From a virus, in the IMG/VR virus record IMGVR_UViG_3300036790_000129, positions 1 to 59,416 of that record: a DNA stretch of 59,416 nucleotides; one strand, given 5' to 3'. Below are positions 25,038 to 34,105 of this stretch, piece after piece. The stretch's first letter is position 1. Each line of letters begins with the position of its first letter. The notes beneath the pieces were generated by a model, which did no database searches, had not been told where the DNA came from, and was given only the letters and a program-made list of their open reading frames with translations. Both the position numbers and the translations under genes were made by a program.

Positions 25038-26389
25038 GACGGCGTACCCATGTAATTGACCGCACCCTGCGGAACCAGTCCACCGATGCCAGCACTGTTG
25101 GCGACTGTCTGGCCAAGATTGCCAGGCGTTCCCGTAGACGGGCTGGCGCCGGCAATAGCGGCATTCGACAGCTGCGCACCGGTATAAGCCCCGGCCGTCA
25201 TCGCGCCCGCACCGGGTCTCAAGTTGGCTGGTACACCTGTGGGTGCTGGCTCACCACCACCTGTAGCTAGCCCGAATCCGGAATTGATCGTGTGGATACC
25301 CAGACCGGAGCCCTGACCCTTGGAGTTGACACCGGCATACTGCATCTGCGGCTGCTGTTTCTGCAGCAACGAAGAGGCCATCTGCAAGCCGCTCTGAAGC
25401 AACATGCTGGTGCCGAGACTCATGCCACCACTGCTAGTGCCGGGGAGAACAGGAGCTACCGCACCCGGTACTGTGGATGACGTTGCCCCTGTACCAAAGA
25501 CCTTTCCAGCCACATTCTTGATGCCATTCCAGAGATTATTTGCACCATTCTCGATTGAGCCAACGAAACCAGTAGGTGTTGTTGCTGTCAATGCCGAGTC
25601 GGCTGCTGGACCTACGCCTGTACCTGCCGTGGCAAGATTGAATGTCGCGCCAGTATTTCCTGTCAGTCCCGCACCAATGTCACCTGTAGTACCGGTTCCA
25701 CCAATACTGGCGCTGGACAAGCCACTGGAATCAGTCAGGATACTTCCGGGCGCCCCAGCTGCGACACCCGACGTGCCCTGACTGGCGGCAGTGAAGTCGA
25801 AGGCGGTGGGATCACTAGCAGCCTGCGATACCGAACTCAAGGCAGATTCACTGGCGCCCGATGGCATGGATGAGAGTGCAGTGGCCTGTGAAATTGTCGA
25901 GGCATCCGCACCAGCATCCATGGCTGCTGCACCAACCGCCTGACCAGAGAATGCCGCCAAGGCATCCCCTCCGCCAGCGACAGCAGCTCCTACTGAAGAA
26001 CCAGCACCTAGCAAACCAAAACTTCCACCACCAACTGAAGCCATGTCTGCACCCGCACTGGCCGCACCCGCGCCCAAGGTGCCAAACGTACCACCACCAA
26101 CCGATGCTGCATCCGCACCAAGGCTGGTGGCATCGATACCCATCGCTGCAGCTGATCCCCCTGCCGCAGCGGCAGGGGCGAAATACGCCATGGCGGCACC
26201 TGCCGTGAAGTAGGCGGCCACAGCGATGGCTACCGTTCGGATGATCGGGTTATGCCACGCTGTCACCGCCGATTCCTTGAGCGTATGAAAGATATTGCTG
26301 ATGTTTTTCCCGATGTCGAATGGGTGCGTGATCGGATTAATGACCGTGGCACGAAAAACTTTTCCAATACTGGACAGGACGCCACTCAT
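25034..26389 (-). CDS. Gly/Ala-rich virion protein with N-terminal hydrophobic segment
   Basis: A 451-residue protein. AGGAG lies 7 bases before ATG 26389, which also overlaps the stop of the HNH gene upstream (ATGA). Residues about 1-45 are basic and amphipathic; about 48-75 form a hydrophobic segment (VAIAVAAYFTAGAAMAYFA). The rest is Gly/Ala/Ser/Thr-rich with repeats such as ASVGGGTFGTLGAGAASAGAD and its near copy. It may be an ejected membrane-active protein, but this is only inferred from composition and its place upstream of the giant gene. Confidence 0.62.
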   Translation of the reverse strand: MSGVLSSIGKVFRATVINPITHPFDIGKNISNIFHTLKESAVTAWHNPIIRTVAIAVAAYFTAGAAMAYFAPAAAAGGSAAAMGIDATSLGADAASVGGGTFGTLGAGAASAGADMASVGGGSFGLLGAGSSVGAAVAGGGDALAAFSGQAVGAAAMDAGADASTISQATALSSMPSGASESALSSVSQAASDPTAFDFTAASQGTSGVAAGAPGSILTDSSGLSSASIGGTGTTGDIGAGLTGNTGATFNLATAGTGVGPAADSALTATTPTGFVGSIENGANNLWNGIKNVAGKVFGTGATSSTVPGAVAPVLPGTSSGGMSLGTSMLLQSGLQMASSLLQKQQPQMQYAGVNSKGQGSGLGIHTINSGFGLATGGGEPAPTGVPANLRPGAGAMTAGAYTGAQLSNAAIAGASPSTGTPGNLGQTVANSAGIGGLVPQGAVNYMGTPS

Positions 26390-26859
26390 GACATTTCTCC
26401 TATGAAGGCGCACGGAAAATTAAATTGTGCGTCTTGGCCAATTTGTTTCATCAGTTCAAGATCGTAACGCATGGCGGCATCTATTTTTAAGGAAAAAACG
26501 CCAAGGTGAATGCCGCGACATTCAGCCACCCAATTCTTGTTTTGTTTTTGAAACCATACGCCACGAATTTTTCCATGAATCTTGCTTCGTGTATTCATCA
26601 TGTTTTCGCGCTGCGTACCTACACGAAAGTTTGAACGACGATTGTCACGCTTGTCACGATTTCGATGGTCAATCACTTTTCCTTTTGGCGCATTGAGTAG
26701 CCAGCGATGAAGTAATTGCAGTCGTCCATCTATCCAAGAGATAAGATAACCAGCACCATGAGCTGACCACTTCTTTTGAATAACGCGAAATACATCTTCA
26801 TCTGACACAAGGAATGTTCCTTTGCCCGCAGACGCTTTCAGTCTCCAGCAAATATCCAT
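26386..26859 (-). CDS. HNH endonuclease with AP2-type DNA-binding domain
   Basis: A 157-residue homing endonuclease. The HNH core LHRWLLN, VIDHRNRDKRDNRRSNFR is followed by an AP2-type beta-sheet domain (GVWFQKQNKNWVAECRGIHLG then FSLKIDAAMRYD). It is A/T-rich compared with its neighbours and inserted in the virion operon between the GNAT gene and the Gly/Ala-rich gene. Its stop provides the ATGA overlap that restarts translation of the next gene. It is a mobile gene with no virion role expected. Confidence 0.92.
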   Translation of the reverse strand: MDICWRLKASAGKGTFLVSDEDVFRVIQKKWSAHGAGYLISWIDGRLQLLHRWLLNAPKGKVIDHRNRDKRDNRRSNFRVGTQRENMMNTRSKIHGKIRGVWFQKQNKNWVAECRGIHLGVFSLKIDAAMRYDLELMKQIGQDAQFNFPCAFIGEMS

Positions 26860-26868
26860 TTCCTTACC

Positions 26869-27360
26869 TCACGCAGCCTGTTGGCCGACAAGAATTTCTT
26901 CGTATTGGGGATGGTTCATAGTGAACAACGTCCCCTCCAAGACAAACCCTACAGATTCGTAGGTGCGCTGTGCTGTGGCCATCGTCCCCTGACCCGAGCT
27001 GACCGCCATTTCAATGCGGATCACCCGAGGTACGGCGAATGCCCACTCGATCATCATCTGCAGCATACGCTTGCCATCCCCGAACCGCTTGGAATGGAAC
27101 ACCAGATCCGATGCCTTGCGTGGTCCCTCACTCTGATCAGCCCACCACAATGTCTGCACGGCCGCGATCAGGATGCCGGTCAACTCACCGTCGTGTTCGG
27201 CCACCAGCACCAGTCCCATCGCCGGGTTCATGCACGCCATCAGGGTCTGCACGACGACACCCCAGTCTGGGCAGCAACACCGATACGGCGTAGCGCGGCG
27301 AAGCTCATCGAGCAATACGATGGTTTTCTGCAGATCATCCGGTTCGATCAGTCGGATCAT
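26869..27360 (-). CDS. GNAT-family acetyltransferase
   Basis: A 163-residue protein starting at ATG 27360 (ATGA overlap). MIRLIEPDDLQKTIVLLDEL, the strand GLVLVAEHDGELTGILIAAV and the C-terminal RTYESVGFVLEGTLFT follow the GNAT fold, although the acetyl-CoA loop (SGQGTMATA) is looser than the usual Q/RxxGxG/A. Phage GNAT proteins placed in structural operons are known but mostly untested; targets could be a virion or a host protein. It is co-transcribed with virion genes, so it is a late product. Confidence 0.72.
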   Translation of the reverse strand: MIRLIEPDDLQKTIVLLDELRRATPYRCCCPDWGVVVQTLMACMNPAMGLVLVAEHDGELTGILIAAVQTLWWADQSEGPRKASDLVFHSKRFGDGKRMLQMMIEWAFAVPRVIRIEMAVSSGQGTMATAQRTYESVGFVLEGTLFTMNHPQYEEILVGQQAA

Positions 27361-27662
27361 GAGGTAGGACACGCAGCCAGATAGCAGGCAGCCAAGCCAC
27401 TAGTGTAAGCAGTACATACGAGCTGGAATTGCAGATCACCCGCAAGACCCACCACTTGAGTAACGCCAACAGCTGTAATGGGCGCCCCAAGATTGACCCA
27501 TCCTGTCGTCTTTCCACCATACAGACATTGCAATTGAATAGTACCTACGAAACCGGGCCCACCAACCCATACCGTGACATTGGCATTCAGCATTGAAATT
27601 GGAGTACTGGTCTGATTCGCAGCATTGAGATTGACAGTCGTAGAAGTAAGTAGCTGTGACAT
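27357..27662 (-). CDS. Small beta-rich virion-region protein
   Basis: A 101-residue protein, mostly alternating hydrophobic residues (NVTVWVGGPGFVGTIQLQCL, GDLQFQLVCTAYTSG), so probably a beta-sandwich. It is joined to GNAT by ATGA and placed 13 bases after the 460-residue protein gene. It could be a minor capsid or tail decoration. No family was recognised. Confidence 0.6.
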   Translation of the reverse strand: MSQLLTSTTVNLNAANQTSTPISMLNANVTVWVGGPGFVGTIQLQCLYGGKTTGWVNLGAPITAVGVTQVVGLAGDLQFQLVCTAYTSGLAACYLAACPTS

Positions 27663-27675
27663 GATGTGTCTCCAA

Positions 27676-29058
27676 TCAATCGGTCGGAAAGTTGCCGGTG
27701 TACGAAGCTGGGTTGGAGGCAGTAGGGGTCGGCATCATGGATGAATAGTAGGCATTATTCATCGTCATGAAACTGTTGAACTGATCGACGGCCTGTTGGA
27801 TCGCGGCATTGGCCTGCGTGGCATTGATATTTGGATTGGACTGGATCGAGGCGATTGTCTGCATGAGGTTGGTTTGATCAGTTTGCACGGCAGACAAATA
27901 ACTCATTTGGACATTCATGCCATACTGCTGAGTTGCGTTTTGCTGGGTGTACCCTTCCGTGATCCCGGCATTGGTAATGGCATACCCTTCCTGTGTGGCG
28001 TTAGTGGACGTGGTATCAGCGAACGTCTGCGCCATCGTGGTCAGGGTTGCTTGAGTATTGGCCTGAATGACTGCAAGCTGCGACTGCAGCGATACGCCAG
28101 ATTCGACAGTGTTGGCCTGCACCTGTGCATACAGCTGCTGCATCGACTGATTGGTCTGGTCCGTGAGCATGGCTACACCCTGTTGGAAGTTCTGCTGGCT
28201 CAGGGTGGCATTCTGGATGAAGGTGTTTTGTGCGGTAGCGAAGGTGTTTGCGGCCGTCGCATTGAACTGGGCAGCGGCCGCATTCGTTTGGGCATCCGCT
28301 GAAGCAATCGTGAGAGCGACTTGCGAACCGGCCATGGTGGCCGCTGTCTGGGCCATCAGCGAGTTATTGCCACCGTTGGAAGCATTCGCCCGAATGGCAG
28401 ATTGTTCAGCCGCTTGGATCGCTGGATTGCCAGCCGACATCAAATTGGCGTACTGGCCCGCGACTGTCTGAGGTGCCGTAACATTCCAATTTGTCGCACC
28501 AGCCAGCTGTGGTGCTTCTGCAGCGGTATAGTTGGATGCATCGGGCGTGGATGCGTTCGCTGGTACATTGTTGGGCAACAATGACTGAAGCGAAAATCCC
28601 GGATTGATGGGGTTCGTGGGAGCTGCTGGAGTAGTCGGCGTGACAGGAGCGGTTGGAAAGGCTGGATTCGATGGCACACCGGGCAGCGATGGCAAGACTG
28701 AAGGAATGGATGGCGAGACTGAAGGAATGGATGGCGCCATTGGGCTGGTAATACTGCCCGGATTGACGTTGTTCGTGGGAGCATTCCCGGAAATCACTGG
28801 TGACAGAGGATTACCTGTGAGGCCCATGCCGGCAGAGGTTGGAGCTGGAGTGGTAGGTGTGGCAGCGGCGGGTGATGCGGAAGGTGTAGTCGATGACCCC
28901 GCAGCGATTGACGGCACTGATGGCATGAGACCACTCATTGGTGCAGTGGGCGTGGTCGGTGTATCAGGCACTGTTCCATTGATGACTGGCGACAACGGAT
29001 TGCCTGTCAGGCCTACGCCTCCGGAAGATGTGCTGGGGAATCCAGATGCAAGGGCCAT
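27676..29058 (-). CDS. Pro-rich, helical virion-associated protein
   Basis: A 460-residue protein. The first 170 residues are Pro/Ser/Thr-rich and disordered, with the motif GLTGNPLSPVI repeated (residues about 16 and 78). Residues about 190-445 are Ala/Asn/Gln-rich helices (QFNATAANTFATAQNTFIQN) like those of internal virion or ejection proteins. Context: between lysis genes and the GNAT/giant-protein cluster. No catalytic motif; function inferred only. Confidence 0.6.
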   Translation of the reverse strand: MALASGFPSTSSGGVGLTGNPLSPVINGTVPDTPTTPTAPMSGLMPSVPSIAAGSSTTPSASPAAATPTTPAPTSAGMGLTGNPLSPVISGNAPTNNVNPGSITSPMAPSIPSVSPSIPSVLPSLPGVPSNPAFPTAPVTPTTPAAPTNPINPGFSLQSLLPNNVPANASTPDASNYTAAEAPQLAGATNWNVTAPQTVAGQYANLMSAGNPAIQAAEQSAIRANASNGGNNSLMAQTAATMAGSQVALTIASADAQTNAAAAQFNATAANTFATAQNTFIQNATLSQQNFQQGVAMLTDQTNQSMQQLYAQVQANTVESGVSLQSQLAVIQANTQATLTTMAQTFADTTSTNATQEGYAITNAGITEGYTQQNATQQYGMNVQMSYLSAVQTDQTNLMQTIASIQSNPNINATQANAAIQQAVDQFNSFMTMNNAYYSSMMPTPTASNPASYTGNFPTD

Positions 29059-29059
29059 G

Positions 29060-29377
29060 TCAGTCTCCGTTGATCCACTGGATCAGTACGTCGCGCGATT
29101 TCAGGCATTCACCCGCCACGCCGGCCGCGACGGTATAAAGCAGAGTGGCCGCTTGGGCCTGCTGGCTGGATGGCAGTTTACTGATTGCTTGGGGCGGCGG
29201 CGGCGGCGCGATGGCTTGCATGGCTGCTACCGGCTTTTCCCGCTGTGGCGGCTGGATGGCTGGCAGTACCAAAGGCGGTCTGGTAGGCACGCTGGTACAG
29301 GCCGTCAGCATCAGGAGTGAAAGCACAAGTGCCCACCGGGAGGGCCTTGATGCCAGCCTTGATTTGATCGAGCTCAT
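29060..29377 (-). CDS. Outer-membrane spanin (Rz1-like lipoprotein)
   Basis: A 105-residue o-spanin. The start at ATG 29377 lies inside the i-spanin gene in a different frame. A basic N terminus is followed by the signal sequence and lipobox WALVLSLLMLTAC, the cysteine being lipidated about residue 27. A Pro-rich stretch follows (PTRPPLVLPAIQPP and later PPPPP), as in Rz1 proteins. It extends past the end of the i-spanin frame by about 118 bases. With the i-spanin it fuses inner and outer membranes in the last step of lysis. Confidence 0.85.
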   Translation of the reverse strand: MSSIKSRLASRPSRWALVLSLLMLTACTSVPTRPPLVLPAIQPPQREKPVAAMQAIAPPPPPQAISKLPSSQQAQAATLLYTVAAGVAGECLKSRDVLIQWINGD

Positions 29378-29651
29378 GATCTTGTGTCCCCAGAGAGTTA
29401 ACCAGTCCCGCAATACTGGATTCCGTGACTTGATTTTTCGTGTTGATTGTAGCAGCCAGATTGTTGCTTGCGTTGATGACGCCATTGAACTGCTGCGACA
29501 TCAGGCCGATGTCCGCTTGGGTAGAACGTAGCTGTTTCGAGTCGTCATGCCAGCCACGGACGTGCCAACCGCCGAAACCACTGATGACAACGAGAATCAG
29601 CATGGCGGCAAGGATGCCGAGGATCTTGTAAGGCGTGAGGGTGAAAGGCAT
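29178..29651 (-). CDS. Inner-membrane spanin (Rz-like)
   Basis: A 157-residue i-spanin. One N-terminal membrane helix (residues about 8-27, ILGILAAMLILVVISGF) is followed by a periplasmic helical region. Residues about 35-100 are coiled-coil-like (GLMSQQFNGVINASNNLA), and a flexible His/Ala tail follows. The o-spanin gene starts inside it in another frame. It comes after lysozyme and the DUF5675 gene in the lysis cassette. Confidence 0.85.
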   Translation of the reverse strand: MPFTLTPYKILGILAAMLILVVISGFGGWHVRGWHDDSKQLRSTQADIGLMSQQFNGVINASNNLAATINTKNQVTESSIAGLVNSLGTQDHELDQIKAGIKALPVGTCAFTPDADGLYQRAYQTAFGTASHPAATAGKAGSSHASHRAAAAAPSNQ

Positions 29652-29656
29652 GACTG

Positions 29657-30013
29657 TTATCTCGGGTTGACCACATCAAGCAGGACATCATCGCCACGCA
29701 AGATCGCTTCGGCGATGGGCTGATGGAACATGGCATGAGCTTCGTTCTGTTTCAGGACAACGGTATCCCGGGTACTCATGCCATAGACGATCTCGCGCCC
29801 GAGGACAATGCCATGCCGGTGTGGTACACCCTCCACGAGAATGTCGTCACCACGCAAGATCATGGGGTACTGTCCTTCAGGAATGGCCGTTTCGCCGCGT
29901 GTCTGGAACATCGGCATGGGTGGTTCCAGTGTTGAGCACTGGATATCACCCATCGACATCTGACCAAAGGTCATGCGACTGGAGGCGAACGTGCGGCGGA
30001 TCGTGACGATCAC
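29657..30013 (-). CDS. DUF5675-type protein of the lysis region
   Basis: A 118-residue protein starting at GTG 30013 (GTGA overlap). The pattern VTIRRTFASSRMTFGQMSMG, CSTLEPP and ETAIPEGQYPMIL matches the DUF5675 family found near phage lysis genes; a role in peptidoglycan processing is possible but unproven. It sits between the coiled-coil membrane protein and the i-spanin. Confidence 0.68.
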   Translation of the reverse strand: MIVTIRRTFASSRMTFGQMSMGDIQCSTLEPPMPMFQTRGETAIPEGQYPMILRGDDILVEGVPHRHGIVLGREIVYGMSTRDTVVLKQNEAHAMFHQPIAEAILRGDDVLLDVVNPR

Positions 30014-30393
30014 ATGAGTTCCTTGGCAATGGCCAACATGATGTTGATGACGATGATTGCGGCAATGGAAGCAGTCACGAACTTGGCGTGACTGCGTTCC
30101 ATTTTTCCGATGCGTTGCTCATGCTCCTTCTCATCACACAAGGATGGTTTGTGTGCTGACACTTCAAGCATTTCCAACCGGATATCGAGGTTTACGATGG
30201 TCTGTTCCATCTGGCGCTGGGTATCGGCCATCTTGGAGAATTCATCGATCTTGCCAAGTACACGCTCCAGTTTGATCGCTGTCTCACGCGAATCACGTGC
30301 TGCAATAACTTGTGCTTCGCGCACATCCTTCATGCTCGACTGGATATCTTCGATACGCTGTAGCAATACCTGATACACGATATCATCGCTCAT
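30010..30393 (-). CDS. Coiled-coil protein with C-terminal membrane anchor
   Basis: A 127-residue protein starting at ATG 30393 (ATGA overlap with lysozyme). Residues about 5-95 are a long coiled coil (RIEDIQSSMKDVREAQVIAA), and residues about 103-124 a single membrane helix (FVTASIAAIIVINIMLAIA). The layout is that of XhlA-like holin accessory proteins, so it may modulate lysis timing. This is inferred from architecture and position, not from a sequence match. Confidence 0.62.
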   Translation of the reverse strand: MSDDIVYQVLLQRIEDIQSSMKDVREAQVIAARDSRETAIKLERVLGKIDEFSKMADTQRQMEQTIVNLDIRLEMLEVSAHKPSLCDEKEHEQRIGKMERSHAKFVTASIAAIIVINIMLAIAKELM

Positions 30394-30890
30394 GGTTGCA
30401 CCCCACACGTTGAAGTTGGATAGGGTGTACCAATCAGGCACAACTGACACTCATCGTATCGACGTTTGGCCAGTCCCGAGAGATACTTTTTGGCAGCCGT
30501 GGTGTAATTGAGCAAGGCGGGACAGCCTTGTGCGAGATTGCCTGCATTGATGTCACGCCATGCGATCGAAGCCAGTAGTGTTCTCTCACCCTCGTTGTAG
30601 GCAAAGTCGGCCAAGGCAGCTATGCGCGTCTCAGGTTGCGCTTTCTTCACGTGCGCCTTGACGAAGATCACCCGTTCGTTCATGGCGCCCGAGAACATGA
30701 CCTGACATTCAGCCAAGGTCTGGGTCATGCCCATGAATACGCCGTGGGTTTCGCCCATGCAGATCGTGGGCGTGCCATTGCCTGGATCGTGATAGGCCGT
30801 CAGGCGCGTGCCCTCATAGGTACTGCCCAACGCCAAGGCAATGGACAGCGCCAATGCACCGGGTCGGACGAATCTATTCGTCGTCGCCAT
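30390..30890 (-). CDS. SAR endolysin, lysozyme of glycoside hydrolase family 24
   Basis: A 166-residue lysozyme. The N-terminal segment ALALSIALALGST is short and weakly hydrophobic, as in signal-anchor-release endolysins that reach the periplasm through the host Sec system. The catalytic region reads YEGTRLTAYHDPGNGTPTIC: E26, D35 and T42, with one residue more between D and T than usual. It cuts murein between MurNAc and GlcNAc. It overlaps the holin gene by 17 bases. Confidence 0.9.
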   Translation of the reverse strand: MATTNRFVRPGALALSIALALGSTYEGTRLTAYHDPGNGTPTICMGETHGVFMGMTQTLAECQVMFSGAMNERVIFVKAHVKKAQPETRIAALADFAYNEGERTLLASIAWRDINAGNLAQGCPALLNYTTAAKKYLSGLAKRRYDECQLCLIGTPYPTSTCGVQP

Positions 30891-31086
30891 GCAGTTTCTC
30901 CTGACGGATGTAGCTGGCCACGATCGAGGCGATGAAGATCACCATGGCCAGTCCGCAGACAGCCCACACCGGAATCACGTTGTACCACGCAGCCGCACCA
31001 CCACTCAGGGACACAGCAGCGCCAAGGCCGTTGAGCCATGTACTCCAGCGTTTCTTGATCTGCTTGTGGTTATAGACAAGCCTCAT
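30874..31086 (-). CDS. Holin
   Basis: A 70-residue protein with two membrane segments (about 17-35 and 37-60), a basic N terminus (KQIKKRW) and a charged tail (RQEKLHGDDE). This layout is typical of small class II holins encoded next to lysozyme. It would permeabilise or depolarise the inner membrane and so activate the SAR endolysin. It overlaps the endolysin start. Confidence 0.8.
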   Translation of the reverse strand: MRLVYNHKQIKKRWSTWLNGLGAAVSLSGGAAAWYNVIPVWAVCGLAMVIFIASIVASYIRQEKLHGDDE

Positions 31087-31095
31087 GATGTCCCC

Positions 31096-31791
31096 CTACG
31101 ATGACTTGAGTGCAAGGATGCCGCAGATGCCATACGTACCGTTCGCGACAGCCGAGAATGATCCTTGTTGCGTAACGGTACTGGTTTCCAATCCGGTGGC
31201 ACACGAGATACCAAGCCCTGTCGCGGTGGTTGCGAGTGATCCAAGCAAGGTCAATGTGTTTGCCGTACCACTCTGTGGATAGGTTTCCGCGTCGATCAGG
31301 CAAAAGGCAATCAGGATGTCATTGGCATTCGTGGTGGTAATGTTGCCCGAGACATATGGTCCATCGTTGGACGTAACGCTCGTCGCCATGGCGTGTCCAT
31401 CTTGCGGACTGGAGGTGGCGACACCTTTCAATTCCACGGCGTAGATACTGTTATAGCTTCCCGAAGAAGCCGCCTCAAAAGTGTGACCCGATCCACCGAC
31501 ACCATTCACGCAGATATACATGCCGGCACTGATGGTATCAGGCACGTTGGATACCACTGATCCTACCAACGTATACATATTGCCTTTATTGTCGGTGATC
31601 GTGAAAGCCGTCTCGACTGGATAGCATCCGGCGAACACCACAAAGGTTGATCCCGTAGCTTGCGTCGTAACTGCCGTCGTAGTGACGTTGGCGGCATGAG
31701 CCAGCTTGCTCGCGCTGACACCCACACTGATATTGTTTGACGCCGAACGTTGCGTATTCGTGGCCAGCGCAATGAGTTGAGCGAGGTTCAC
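31096..31791 (-). CDS. Beta-sandwich tail or adhesin protein
   Basis: A 231-residue protein starting at GTG 31791 (GTGA overlap with the collagen-like fibre gene). Alternating strands rich in Thr/Val/Ser and the motif [14 protein letters not shown] followed by IYAVELKG resemble beta-sandwich domains of phage tail and bacterial surface proteins. It is probably a receptor-binding tip, or attaches to the fibre encoded immediately upstream. No signal peptide. Confidence 0.65.
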   Translation of the reverse strand: MNLAQLIALATNTQRSASNNISVGVSASKLAHAANVTTTAVTTQATGSTFVVFAGCYPVETAFTITDNKGNMYTLVGSVVSNVPDTISAGMYICVNGVGGSGHTFEAASSGSYNSIYAVELKGVATSSPQDGHAMATSVTSNDGPYVSGNITTTNANDILIAFCLIDAETYPQSGTANTLTLLGSLATTATGLGISCATGLETSTVTQQGSFSAVANGTYGICGILALKSS

Positions 31792-33473
31792 GCGCGGTCG
31801 CCCGTGCAGGTATATGCCGTGCTGGAGGTATCACAGATCAAGCCGATGATCGCGCCCTGACCAAAAGTCTTGAGTGATTTGCTGGTGGCGATGGTGACGC
31901 CTGATCCGGCCACCACGGTGACTTGGCCTGCGCCATTCTGCTCGACGGCCACTACTTGTCCTTGGGTGAACGTGCTGGCATTCACCGTCAAGGTCACCGC
32001 CGTGGCACTCGTAAACTGCACCACGTTGCCGGCATCGCTGGCCTGCAATGTGTAGTTACCCGACTGCACGTTGTAAGTGATCGTCGCCCCGGAAGGTCCG
32101 GTTGGACCCGTGGGACCACTCGGACCTGTCGTCCCCGTCGGCCCGGGCGATCCGGTCGTACCGGTTGGACCCGGACTACCCGTGGGACCGGTGCCACCAG
32201 CCGCACCAGTCGCTCCCGTTGGTCCTGTGGTTCCGGTGGGACCGGTCGGGCCCGCACCGCCCGTGGCACCCACAATACCGCCGGAGGAAACGCCAGCGCC
32301 CGAAGTGATGGTCGAAGTCGGTGAAGCGTTGCCGGCGTACCCCAGATTGGTCAGTACCATCACGGTTCCGCTGGTAATGGATGCCACGCTGTAATAGCCG
32401 CCCGTGGCTACATACAGGATCTGACCGGCTACCATCCATGCCGTTGAGGCAACTGTTGCGCTGACATTCGAGGAAACCGCTGGCTGAGTGAAGTTGGCCG
32501 TAGTCGTGGTGTAAGCCGCCGCACCTGCCGAGCCACTTGGCCCGGTAGGTCCTGTGCTACCCGCTGGGCCGGTTGGACCCGGTACTGTCGAAGCAGGCCC
32601 GGTTGGGCCTGCAGGACCGGTCGGGCCGGTGGTTCCGGGGGAGCCCGTCGGGCCTGTAGAACCTGCTGATCCGGAAGGGCCCGTGGGACCGGTAATGCCT
32701 TCCAGCCCCGCCGAGGTCACGGTTTTGCCAGTCGTGATCGTGGAACCTGACGAGGTATTGCCGGCATAACCAAGATTGGTCAGCACGGCGTGCGTGCTAT
32801 TGGTGATCGAGGACACACTGTAGTAGCCACCACCGGAAACATAGAGAACTTGTCCCACGGCCATCCATGCAGTAGCCAGCACAGTGACTGAGACTGTCGA
32901 ACCTGAGGTGGGTTGCACGAAACTGGCATTCGTGGTGGTGTAAGCAGCGGCACCACTGGGTCCGGTCGGGCCGGCACTGCCTGCTGGGCCCGGCGAGCCT
33001 GTTGATCCTGTGGGACCACTTGGACCGGTGGGTCCCGGTGGACCACCCGGCGTGCCCGGTGTACCAGCAGCGCCCGGTGCACCCGTTGGACCTTCCAATA
33101 AAAAATCGTTGCCGACGGAATCTACCTGACCCCAGAGTACATAAGGGGATGTAAATGGATTCATCGTGTAGAGCAAAACGCCATCGAACAGTGCCGAGAA
33201 GATCAGTTTCCCTGACGCACCATTTTCAACAGTAAGGGTGATGTCACCTTGATAGACCCAGATACCACTCCCTATGGGCCGGGTGAACACAAGGATATCG
33301 TAATCCTGATCGGTAAATCCTTGCGTGAATCCCACTGTGACTTGATGCTGCGACAGGCCAGCATTGGATGGGCAATTCATCGTAAGGCTCGCTTCCGACC
33401 CTCCTTCCCAGTTTTTGCAAAGGACGGTGGTGATCGCACGCCGACGAGTGGTCTGGTCTACAGTGTTTGCCAT
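31788..33473 (-). CDS. Collagen-like tail fibre with duplicated module
   Basis: A 561-residue fibre. An N-terminal domain (1-127) is followed by Gly-X-Y block 1 (128-174), a globular module (174-258), block 2 (258-315), a near-copy of that module (315-398), block 3 (398-467) and a beta-rich tip (468-561). Each module begins AAAYTTT and contains TAWM and YYSVxSIT. Triplets are mainly GPT, with GSP, GTP and GAP in block 1 and elsewhere, so proline occurs at both X and Y. The blocks should form a trimeric triple helix. It ends in a GTGA overlap with the adhesin gene; the hydroxylase-like gene is just upstream in the same operon. Confidence 0.85.
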   Translation of the reverse strand: MANTVDQTTRRRAITTVLCKNWEGGSEASLTMNCPSNAGLSQHQVTVGFTQGFTDQDYDILVFTRPIGSGIWVYQGDITLTVENGASGKLIFSALFDGVLLYTMNPFTSPYVLWGQVDSVGNDFLLEGPTGAPGAAGTPGTPGGPPGPTGPSGPTGSTGSPGPAGSAGPTGPSGAAAYTTTNASFVQPTSGSTVSVTVLATAWMAVGQVLYVSGGGYYSVSSITNSTHAVLTNLGYAGNTSSGSTITTGKTVTSAGLEGITGPTGPSGSAGSTGPTGSPGTTGPTGPAGPTGPASTVPGPTGPAGSTGPTGPSGSAGAAAYTTTTANFTQPAVSSNVSATVASTAWMVAGQILYVATGGYYSVASITSGTVMVLTNLGYAGNASPTSTITSGAGVSSGGIVGATGGAGPTGPTGTTGPTGATGAAGGTGPTGSPGPTGTTGSPGPTGTTGPSGPTGPTGPSGATITYNVQSGNYTLQASDAGNVVQFTSATAVTLTVNASTFTQGQVVAVEQNGAGQVTVVAGSGVTIATSKSLKTFGQGAIIGLICDTSSTAYTCTGDRA

Positions 33474-33490
33474 GACCTAAAGAATCTCCA

Positions 33491-34096
33491 TCAGCGAAAA
33501 GCTGGACCAGTAATCCAACTCACGAGGGAGTAACGGCGCCCACGCATGATCGGAGTCACGCAGTGCGGAAGGTAGCTCGGGAAGATCATGGTGTCGCCAC
33601 GCTCGACATGCCCCGGATCAAAATCACGATTGGAGAACATGTGCAGGCGACAACCTTCATAGTCGAACGGATCAGACAGCTGGGTCACCGTGGACAGCTT
33701 GCGCAACGATGACATGGCGCCACCGATGTCCTGATGCCATTCGTACTTGCCGGGTTTTTCCGGATCGAAGTCGTAACGCAGGAACACCAGATGTTCATGC
33801 AATCCGGACAGGTCATAGCGAAAGTAATCACCATTGGCCAGTGTGGCCTTGTCACGCAGGCGTTCGTAAGCCCATGGCACCTGATGATCCATCAGTGCAC
33901 AGGTTAGAACCTGCCGGTAATCCGGATTGACGATGATTGTGTCAGGATCACCCGCACCGATCTTGCCCGGCTCCAGCGCGCTGGCCTCGCCTACACGAAT
34001 CAGCTCGGCACACTCGGGCGCCGAGAACAGGCGATTGAACCACACATAAGGTGGCGTTTCCTTTTGCTGCGGCGGAAGGATGGCAGAGACGTGCAT
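33491..34096 (-). CDS. 2-oxoglutarate/Fe(II)-dependent oxygenase, prolyl-hydroxylase type
   Basis: A 201-residue dioxygenase. The iron triad is H121-x-D123 (YEWHQD) and H178 (PSYLPHCVTP), and the 2-oxoglutarate-binding basic residue is R188 in RRYSLVSWI. KLSTVTQLSDP and ERGDTMIFPS complete the double-stranded beta-helix pattern of prolyl 4-hydroxylases and PKHD-type hydroxylases. The enzyme would couple O2 and 2-oxoglutarate to hydroxylation of a side chain. It lies between two collagen-like fibre genes in one operon, so prolines (or other residues) of the Gly-X-Y repeats are the obvious candidate substrate; that is inference. All key residues are intact. Confidence 0.88.
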   Translation of the reverse strand: MHVSAILPPQQKETPPYVWFNRLFSAPECAELIRVGEASALEPGKIGAGDPDTIIVNPDYRQVLTCALMDHQVPWAYERLRDKATLANGDYFRYDLSGLHEHLVFLRYDFDPEKPGKYEWHQDIGGAMSSLRKLSTVTQLSDPFDYEGCRLHMFSNRDFDPGHVERGDTMIFPSYLPHCVTPIMRGRRYSLVSWITGPAFR

Positions 34097-34105
34097 GAAA
34101 ATCCC

